Assembly (NCBI GenBank): GCA_038063195.1
Contig: JBBTVO010000039.1
Span: 1-9,410, forward strand
Direction of reading: 5' to 3'
DNA from: JBBTVO01 sp038063195
GTDB lineage: Bacteria > Patescibacteriota > Microgenomatia > Levybacterales > UBA12049
DNA length: 9,410 bases
Part shown: piece by piece, positions 1-4,534 of the stretch
How the letters are laid out: the number at the start of each line of letters is the position of its first letter
Position numbering within the stretch: the first letter of the stretch is position 1
The notes under the pieces: model-generated
Told to the model about the DNA's origin: nothing
Databases searched by the model: none
Seen by the model: only the letters and a program-made list of their open reading frames with translations
Translations under genes and position numbers: made by a program

Positions 1-159
1 CATCCTGTTTTCTCAAACGAGTCCAAAGAAATTTTGCAAAACTCCAAGCTTTCCAAAGTATTTGTAACGGATACAATAAAAATTCCTGAAAACAAAAAAT
101 TTGAAAAACTTGAAGTTTTATCTGTAGCAGGGGAGATTGCAAAGAATATTAAAAATTAA
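1..159 (+). CDS. prs: Ribose-phosphate pyrophosphokinase (PRPP synthetase), C-terminal 52 residues
   Basis: Reading frame 1 is open from the window edge to a TAA at 157-159. It begins HPVFSNESKEILQNSKLSKV and continues with VFVTDTI and, near the end, VLSVAGEIAKNI. These match the end of bacterial Prs: the H-G/P-x-F-S stretch after the last catalytic motif, the VTDTI segment that helps bind the ribose-5-phosphate phosphate group, and the LSVA..lA..I closing helix. Prs makes 5-phosphoribosyl-1-pyrophosphate from ribose-5-phosphate and ATP in the cytoplasm, the starting point of purine, pyrimidine, histidine and NAD synthesis; purD lies later in this window. The N-terminal part is outside the window, so completeness and the catalytic residues cannot be judged. 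Identification rests on a short but characteristic tail. Confidence 0.85.
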   Translation, partial: HPVFSNESKEILQNSKLSKVFVTDTIKIPENKKFEKLEVLSVAGEIAKNIKN

Positions 160-222
160 CCTAATTAATCTAATTGACCTAATTTCTAAAATTGGGACTT
201 ATTTAGGTTAATTAGAAATTAG
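154..222. repeat. AT-rich nested inverted repeat between prs and recR
   Basis: The spacer is built from variants of the word CTAATTA and its complement. Two perfect 11-bp inverted pairs are visible: AATTAACCTAA (154-164) with TTAGGTTAATT (203-213), and CTAATTTCTAA (179-189) with TTAGAAATTAG (212-222). They compete for the same right-hand bases, so they are alternative folds. The element begins inside the last codons of prs and ends 16 nt before recR. It could slow or end transcription after prs, but it lacks the GC-rich stem and T-tract of a standard terminator. Degenerate AT-rich repeats of this look are common in CPR spacers as I remember them; that was not checked. Confidence 0.6.
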
Positions 223-238
223 AATAATTAGAAATTTT

Positions 239-877
239 ATGCGTATTCCAAAAGCAATAATCAACTTAATTGAGTCTTTTGAACGGCTTCCGGGTGTAGG
301 ACCCAAATCAGCCCAAAGGCTTACGTTTTATCTCTTGCACGTCCCTCAAGGTGAGCTCGATAAGTTTGCCTCCTCAGTTCAAAGTCTTAAGAAAGATACA
401 GTTTTGTGCTCGGTGTGTTTTTCAATTGGAGAGACCGATCCTTGCTCAATTTGCGGGGATAACGAGCGAGATAAGTCGACAATTTGTGTAGTTGAGGAAC
501 CTCTTGATGTTTTATCTCTTGAGAGGAATGGAAGATATCACGGAGTCTATCATGTGCTTCATGGGAGAATAGACCCGCTTAATAATATCGGGCCCGATGA
601 GATTTACATACGGCAATTTATGGATAGAATTAGAAATAGTTCAAATGGAAGTTCAGATACTAAAGTAAAAGAAATAATTCTTGCGACCAATCCGACTATG
701 GAGGGCGAGGCGACCGCGATGTACATCGCGAAGCAACTTCGCGAACTAATAACTAATAACGAAAAACGAATAACAATTACTAGGATTGGGAGAGGGTTGC
801 CTGTCGGAGCAGACTTGGAATATGCGGATGAAGTGACTTTACAACGTGCTATGGAAGGAAGACAGGTTTATGAGTAA
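239..877 (+). CDS. recR: Recombination mediator protein RecR
   Basis: This is a full-length RecR of 212 aa (family about 200). RecR works with RecO, and RecF in many bacteria, to load RecA on SSB-coated single-stranded DNA at gaps. Domains in order: a helix-hairpin-helix around residues 8-30 (LPGVGPKSAQRL), a four-cysteine zinc finger (C57, C60, C69, C72), a Toprim domain from about 80 to 170 (VVEEPLDVLSLE; ILATNPTMEGEATA), and the conserved tail GRGLPVGADLEYADEVTL. Residues 169-181, between the Toprim core and the tail, look a few residues longer than usual and are encoded by repetitive AT-rich DNA. The ATG at 239 has no SD in front of it, only AT-rich repeat sequence. The stop overlaps the next start by 8 nt, suggesting coupled translation. 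Confidence 0.95.
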   Translation: MRIPKAIINLIESFERLPGVGPKSAQRLTFYLLHVPQGELDKFASSVQSLKKDTVLCSVCFSIGETDPCSICGDNERDKSTICVVEEPLDVLSLERNGRYHGVYHVLHGRIDPLNNIGPDEIYIRQFMDRIRNSSNGSSDTKVKEIILATNPTMEGEATAMYIAKQLRELITNNEKRITITRIGRGLPVGADLEYADEVTLQRAMEGRQVYE

Positions 878-1394
878 AGGAGGAGTTTTAACTGCTGAGG
901 AGGCTTTGGAAACTGGCGCAAATCTTGCGAAAAAGGCTGGAAAGGGGATTGCAAAGTCCGCATCAGATACGGCAAAAGCCGCGACATCCCAGCTTGGGAT
1001 TTCCCAAACTACAGATCAGTCTACGCAGGATTTTGTAAAAGATTTGTATGGTGCGGGCAAGAAAAATCCACAAGCAGGTGGAGATTCATCTTCAAATCCT
1101 GCGCAAAGTCCCACACAACCGGTTCCGTCGGACACAGAATCTCCAAAATCGCCGGAAGAACAGCAAAAGCTTGCGGAAGTACGCACAAAATTACAAAAAC
1201 GCCATGATGAATTTTATTACGAGCCTCTTGTAAATCCAAAAGGAGAAAAGCCTGAAGAGCGTCCTGCGGAGAAAGTTGAGAAAGAAAAACAAGAAGAAAT
1301 GATTGATTTACAAGAAAAGAAAAAGAAAGAAGTTCCGGTTCTTGTCCAGAAAAATCAGCAGAGAGTTGAAAAATTCCCCGGTGGTGGAGGCTAA
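870..1394 (+). CDS. Disordered, charged small protein with GGGG tail, downstream of recR
   Basis: I do not recognise a characterised function. The chosen start is the ATG at 870, giving 174 aa beginning MSKGGVLTAEEAL. It sits inside the recR end (ATGAGTAA) with a purine-rich GGAAGG (853-858) 11 nt upstream; the longer form from 846 would add eight residues that are just recR in another frame. An N-terminal helical, Ala/Lys/Gly-rich segment is followed by a Ser/Pro/Gln-rich linker (about 60-95), a helix around EEQQKLAEVRTKLQKRHDEF, a Lys/Glu-rich segment, and the end KFPGGGG. There is no membrane segment, signal peptide or cysteine. It may belong to a CPR family of unknown function such as DUF5660, but that is from memory. 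The overlap with recR suggests co-expression. Confidence 0.8.
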   Translation: MSKGGVLTAEEALETGANLAKKAGKGIAKSASDTAKAATSQLGISQTTDQSTQDFVKDLYGAGKKNPQAGGDSSSNPAQSPTQPVPSDTESPKSPEEQQKLAEVRTKLQKRHDEFYYEPLVNPKGEKPEERPAEKVEKEKQEEMIDLQEKKKKEVPVLVQKNQQRVEKFPGGGG

Positions 1395-1406
1395 AAAAAA
1401 TAAAAT

Positions 1407-1436
1407 TTGACCGTTGGCTTGTTTATATATTATAAT
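1407..1436 (+). promoter_or_regulatory. Sigma-70-type promoter, TTGACC-N18-TATAAT
   Basis: The -35 box TTGACC (1407-1412) matches five of six consensus bases, and the -10 box TATAAT (1431-1436) is perfect, with an 18-nt spacer. The expected transcription start is near 1443, only about 5 nt before the ATG at 1448, so the mRNA would be almost leaderless; no SD is present. The spacer carries TTGTTT at positions 7-12, as does the promoter at 3526-3555. It starts 12 nt after the preceding stop codon. Confidence 0.75.
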
Positions 1437-1447
1437 TCTTCAAAATT

Positions 1448-2008
1448 ATGTCACGACAGTCTGAGGTGGAAAGCAGAACGCCAAAGTTGAGAGAGCTAGA
1501 AGCAATCATAAAATCTCTTCCAGTTCTAATATATGACGGATCGGAGCCAGTTTCAGGGCTGGCTACCGTTGAAAACGAAAAAGTCCCTCCGCAAACAAAA
1601 CGCATTATAGAGCTTGCAGGTCATAGTGTCACGGGCGAGACAAAAGTAAAAGGAATAACATATATCAATAACTCTTCAAGTAAGCACGTTGACATCTCAG
1701 TAAGTTGGGAGAATGATCACAGAACGAATAAATCTCATTTAGCCAACATATATGGGCTGAATCTTACTCTACATAATGGTAGAAATGAGCTTAAACCTTT
1801 CGCTATAGCTCGGTTGGGAGGAACTCACTATGTATCCGAAGATTACAGTGGTACTCTTCATCCAGAAGATTTTGACAATGCAAGAAAATTTATCAGAAAA
1901 TTTAAGCAATTTTCTGCCTCGGACAGAGCATCTTTCGTAATGGAGATTATAGATGCAATAAAAGATTTTCCTCATAAAATGCCGTGGAATACTGCGAGCG
2001 ACATTTGA
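1448..2008 (+). CDS. Unrecognised soluble protein, 186 aa
   Basis: I cannot place this protein in a family. It has 186 residues, no signal peptide, no membrane segment and no cysteine. Residues 9-24 look helical (KLRELEAIIKSLPVLI). The middle, about 50-125, has alternating hydrophobic and polar residues typical of beta strands (TKVKGITYINN, VDISVSW, LNLTLHNG, KPFAIARLGG). The C-terminal part, about 138-175, is helical (PEDFDNARKFIRKFKQF and DRASFVMEIIDAIKDF). An alpha-beta-alpha fold is therefore likely. The start at 1448 is the first ATG and lies about 5 nt after the predicted transcription start; there is no SD. It has its own promoter and no gene overlap, so it is probably transcribed separately from recR. 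Base composition is like its neighbours. Confidence 0.8.
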   Translation: MSRQSEVESRTPKLRELEAIIKSLPVLIYDGSEPVSGLATVENEKVPPQTKRIIELAGHSVTGETKVKGITYINNSSSKHVDISVSWENDHRTNKSHLANIYGLNLTLHNGRNELKPFAIARLGGTHYVSEDYSGTLHPEDFDNARKFIRKFKQFSASDRASFVMEIIDAIKDFPHKMPWNTASDI

Positions 2009-2026
2009 AATAATATTTACATTCAG

Positions 2027-2053
2027 CCGTGGCTATGTTAAGCTCCAAGGAGG
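2027..2053 (+). promoter_or_regulatory. SD-like site without a start codon, in a possible hairpin
   Basis: AAGGAGG (2047-2053) is a strong SD-like sequence, but no ATG, GTG or TTG follows within 15 nt; an AT-rich repeat begins instead and the cysS ATG is 138 nt away. CCGTGG (2027-2032) can pair with CCAAGG (2045-2050) with one G-A mismatch; an inner CT/AG pair (2033-2034 with 2041-2042) closes an ATGTTA loop (2035-2040). In that fold part of the SD would be hidden. It may be an old cysS leader cut off by the repeat, or chance. Confidence 0.3.
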
Positions 2054-2061
2054 ATAAATTT

Positions 2062-2174
2062 CAAATCCAAAATTACAAATTCCAAATAATATCCAAATTC
2101 AAATTTTCAAAAACATTTTTATATTTTGAATTTATTAAATTATAATTTATTTAGGATTTGATGCTTTGAATTTG
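2062..2174. repeat. Degenerate AT-rich inverted repeat upstream of cysS
   Basis: The left part is made of CAAATCC / CAAATTC-type words and the right part of their complements. Perfect pairs include CAAATTCAAA (2094-2103) with TTTGAATTTG (2165-2174), AAATTCAAA (2095-2103) with TTTGAATTT (2125-2133), and CAAATCC (2062-2068) with GGATTTG (2154-2160). Several overlapping pairings are possible, so it reads as a worn repeat element rather than one defined hairpin. It fills most of the 182-nt spacer. A TATAAT lies inside it at 2141-2146 but has no good -35 partner. Confidence 0.6.
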
Positions 2175-2190
2175 AGATTTAATTATTGCT

Positions 2191-3512
2191 ATGCTGAAAA
2201 TTTATAATACCCTTTCGCGGAAAATTGAAGATTTTACTCCGATTGAAAAAGATACGGATTCGGCAGGTTCGACAGGCTCACTGCAGGCAAGCTCACCGCA
2301 AGCGGTCGGGATTTATACTTGTGGTCCGACGGTTTACCGCGAGGTACATATAGGAAATTTCAGAACCTATATCGGAGCGGATATTCTGCGGAGAGTCTTG
2401 ATTTATAACGGCTTTCGCGTAGTTCATATCAAAAATATTACAGATGTAGGACATTTGAGAAGAATGTCTGATAATGATGAGCAAATAGATCCGATTGTGC
2501 AGGAAGCAATTGAGAAAGGCAAGGCTCCGCAAGAAATTGCCCGGCATTTTACTGATTTGTATTTGAAAGATGAAAAAAAGCTAAATATTCTTCCTGCGAC
2601 TTTTTGCCCCAAAGCCTCAGATCACATTAAGGAAATGATAGCGATTATTAAAATCTTGATTGAAAAAGGATTAGCGTATGAAGTCCATTCGGCAGGCTCA
2701 GGATCTTCGACAGACGGCAATGTTTACTTTGATGTGAAGAAATTTAAAAATTACGGCAAGCTTTCCGGAAATACTTTGGATAAAATGGAAAATCTGCTCG
2801 AAGCAGTCAGAGTTTCCGTAGAGACCGATAAGAAAGACAGCGCTGACTTTGCGCTTTGGAAAAAGGCTGAGGATGACAGGCTTATGAAGTGGGATAGTCC
2901 GTGGGGAGAGGGATTTCCCGGCTGGCATATAGAATGTAGTGCGATGAGTATTAAATATCTTGGAGATAGCTTTGATATTCATACGGGCGGAGAGGATTTG
3001 ATATTCCCGCANNNNNNNNNNNNNNNNNNNNNNNNNNNNNNNNNNNNNNNNNNNNNNNNNNNNNNNNNNNNNNNNNNNNNNNNNNNNNNNNNNNNNNNNN
3101 NNNNNNNNNNNTGCGGGAAATTGCATCTAGTTTTAAACAAAAACCAAATATAGGATGTGCTGAATTTGAGGAAAGATTTTCAGAAGCTATCAATGATGAT
3201 TTAAATATTCCCAAGGCGCTGGGTATTGTTTGGGAACTTACAAAATCTGATTATCCTGACAGCGCCAAAGCCCAGAGCCTTTTTAAGTTTGACGAGGTTT
3301 TGGGACTTGATCTTGAGAACGCGAAAGAGTTTTTGAAAAATAAAAGAGAAGAAAAAATCCCTGAGGAAATTCAGATGCTTATTAAGGAAAGGATTGAACT
3401 TAGAAAAAAGAAAAGATATCTTCTGGCCGACCAATGGAGACATAAGATAAGGAGAAAAGGATACGATATCCAGGATGGCAAAAACGGCAAGACGATAGTA
3501 AAGAAAATATAG
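2191..3512 (+). CDS. cysS: Cysteinyl-tRNA synthetase, interrupted by a sequencing gap
   Basis: CysRS attaches cysteine to tRNA-Cys using ATP (class I synthetase, cytoplasm). The readable N-terminal part (274 codons) has YTCGPTVY with zinc ligand C44, the HIGN form of the HIGH motif (53-56), NVYFDV..F.NYGKLSG, and WHIECSAM with zinc ligand C249. The last codon before the N run starts with CA, fitting the His of HHEN (ligand 274). After the run, translation from 3114 gives REIASSFK, then FEERFSEAINDDLNIPKALG and the C-terminal helical region ending at TAG 3510-3512. KMSKS must lie in the missing part. The two halves are in different frames only because the N run is a placeholder. Two insertions, about residues 23-39 and 166-174, interrupt otherwise normal sequence. 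The ATG at 2191 has no SD. Confidence 0.92.
2259..2307. repeat. REP-like insertion 1 inside cysS, with a 15-nt tandem repeat
   Basis: A GC-richer block begins TTCGGCAGGTTCGACAG and contains two adjacent 15-nt units, CAGGCTCACTGCAGG (2273-2287) and CAAGCTCACCGCAAG (2288-2302), identical at 12 of 15 positions. It encodes a Ser/Ala/Gly-rich stretch (SAGSTGSLQASSPQA, residues 24-38) between the first strand of CysRS and VGIYTCGPTVY, where family members usually have only a short turn. The frame is kept. It shares TTCGGCAGG and TTCGACAG with the block at 2688-2717. Confidence 0.6.
2688..2717. repeat. REP-like insertion 2 inside cysS
   Basis: TTCGGCAGGCTCAGGATCTT followed by CGACAGACGG repeats the words TTCGGCAGG and TTCGACAG of the block at 2259-2307. 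It encodes SAGSGSST (residues 167-174), placed between GLAYE and DGNVYFDV, which are nearly contiguous in ordinary CysRS. It is read in the same frame as the first block, so both give SAGS. The length fits a surface-loop expansion. Confidence 0.5.
3012..3111. other. Assembly gap (100 N) within cysS
   Basis: Exactly 100 N is a common scaffolding placeholder, not a measured length. The upstream frame ends with CA + N at 3010-3012 and the downstream frame begins with TG as codon positions 2-3 at 3112-3113, so the true missing length must leave remainder 2 when divided by 3; 100 leaves remainder 1. By comparison with ordinary CysRS about 60-90 codons are missing, including the rest of HHEN and KMSKS. 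Confidence 0.95.
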
Positions 3513-3525
3513 TATGAATAGCCTA

Positions 3526-3555
3526 TTGACACAGGAATTGTTTGCGGACTATAAT
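3526..3555 (+). promoter_or_regulatory. Perfect sigma-70 consensus promoter of the sigma factor operon
   Basis: TTGACA (3526-3531) and TATAAT (3550-3555) both match the consensus exactly, separated by 18 nt. Transcription should start near 3562, about 4 nt before an in-frame GTG at 3566. The spacer carries TTGTTT at positions 7-12 (3538-3543), the same word at the same offset as in the promoter at 1407-1436. It lies 13 nt after the cysS stop codon and drives the gene pair ending with the sigma factor. Confidence 0.85.
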
Positions 3556-3565
3556 CCACAGAATA

Positions 3566-4534
3566 GTGGGAACAAATACTCCAGAGACAAAAGTCCAACA
3601 ACTTGAGAGAACCACTGCCCAAGAGCTCCTTGATTCACTCGATAAGGCAAGCAAGATATCAAATCTAACCCGTGAAGTTTTAAGTGAAGGAAATGTTTCT
3701 CAGGGAGATATGCCTACGATAATTGGATCTCTTGCGGCAGCAGAAAATTTAAACAAAGCAGTGAGAGAAACTCTTCAATTAAGAGGAGTCGTCTTTTCTG
3801 TAGACGGAATTACTTCTACAACAACGTCTTTACTAGAAGACGAAGAGATCGGAATTCAGGATGAGCCAACAGTAGAAGGAAGAAGGGAAGAAGATGATGA
3901 TAGGCCAAAAACATTCGGAGAGCTTCTCGAGAGAAGAGTCGATGATGACTTATTACCACCAGGACAAGATCAATTTAAAGCTTCTCAATTAAAAAGCATC
4001 GTAGGTAACGAAAGCGGAATGAGAAAAGCGGCATCGCAAGAAGGAATGAAAAGGATGAGGAGCTATTCAAGAGAAGAAGCAGTAAGAATTATTAAAAGAC
4101 TTTTAAGAAATCCTTTAGGGAATTTAAAAAAAAGAGAATATTGGACGAAACAGAACATCACTTCAAGTTTTCCGAATGTTCCAGTAGCTAAATTTGAGGA
4201 AACAATAGGACAGGTTGAGTATGATTGGAAAAAGAGGCCAACAGTAGATCATGAAACTGCTATGGAGATAAGAGGATTGATTGTTCTAATGAGGCTGTTA
4301 GAGAAGAGAGCGGTAGTAGTAAAAGAGGAAAAAGATGCTATAGTTGCTGATCTACACGAAGATGAACCGCTATCTGTTTTCGTTGAGCAAGTTGGTCCGC
4401 CAGCACCACCTGGCTACTATGACGGAAATAATTCTGATTTGTCTGGCGAAAGACCTGAAGAAATTAGCTTGCAATCAGTTCGGATTCCACAGGCAGGAAG
4501 TATAGGAAATACAGACGGACATTCTGAATTCTAA
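3566..4534 (+). CDS. Unrecognised acidic/basic protein coupled to the sigma factor gene, 322 aa
   Basis: No family is recognised. The start chosen is GTG 3566 because an upstream TTG (3542) lies inside the promoter spacer and could not be in the mRNA; GTG gives 322 aa starting (M)GTNTPETKVQQ. Residues 1-80 look helical (QQLERTTAQELLDSLDKAS; ISNLTREVLSEG). About 90-130 is strongly acidic (EEDDDRPKTFGELLERR, VDDDLL). About 160-225 is basic and may fold as a helical or winged domain (YSREEAVRIIKRLLRN, KKREYWTKQNITSSFP, VAKFEETIGQVEYDW), followed by a helix (AMEIRGLIVLMRLLEK) and a Pro/Gly-rich tail. There is no membrane segment or cysteine. Its stop overlaps the sigma factor start (TAATG), so the two are translated together. 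A sigma-binding or DNA-binding role is a guess from context. Confidence 0.8.
   Translation: MGTNTPETKVQQLERTTAQELLDSLDKASKISNLTREVLSEGNVSQGDMPTIIGSLAAAENLNKAVRETLQLRGVVFSVDGITSTTTSLLEDEEIGIQDEPTVEGRREEDDDRPKTFGELLERRVDDDLLPPGQDQFKASQLKSIVGNESGMRKAASQEGMKRMRSYSREEAVRIIKRLLRNPLGNLKKREYWTKQNITSSFPNVPVAKFEETIGQVEYDWKKRPTVDHETAMEIRGLIVLMRLLEKRAVVVKEEKDAIVADLHEDEPLSVFVEQVGPPAPPGYYDGNNSDLSGERPEEISLQSVRIPQAGSIGNTDGHSEF

Noticed and set aside
846..869. Upstream start at 846 for the gene after recR
   Set aside because: The extra residues MLWKEDRF are encoded within the conserved recR end and no SD precedes them; the ATG at 870 has GGAAGG at a usable distance.
2141..2146. TATAAT upstream of cysS as a promoter
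   Set aside because: It lies in the AT-rich repeat and no fair -35 box occurs 16-18 nt upstream (TTTATA at best; the TTGAAT at 2126 is only 9 nt away).
2191..3153. cysS read straight through the N run to a stop at 3153
   Set aside because: The sequence after the N run in that frame is not CysRS; the true continuation is in the frame that ends at 3512. The apparent early stop comes from the placeholder length.
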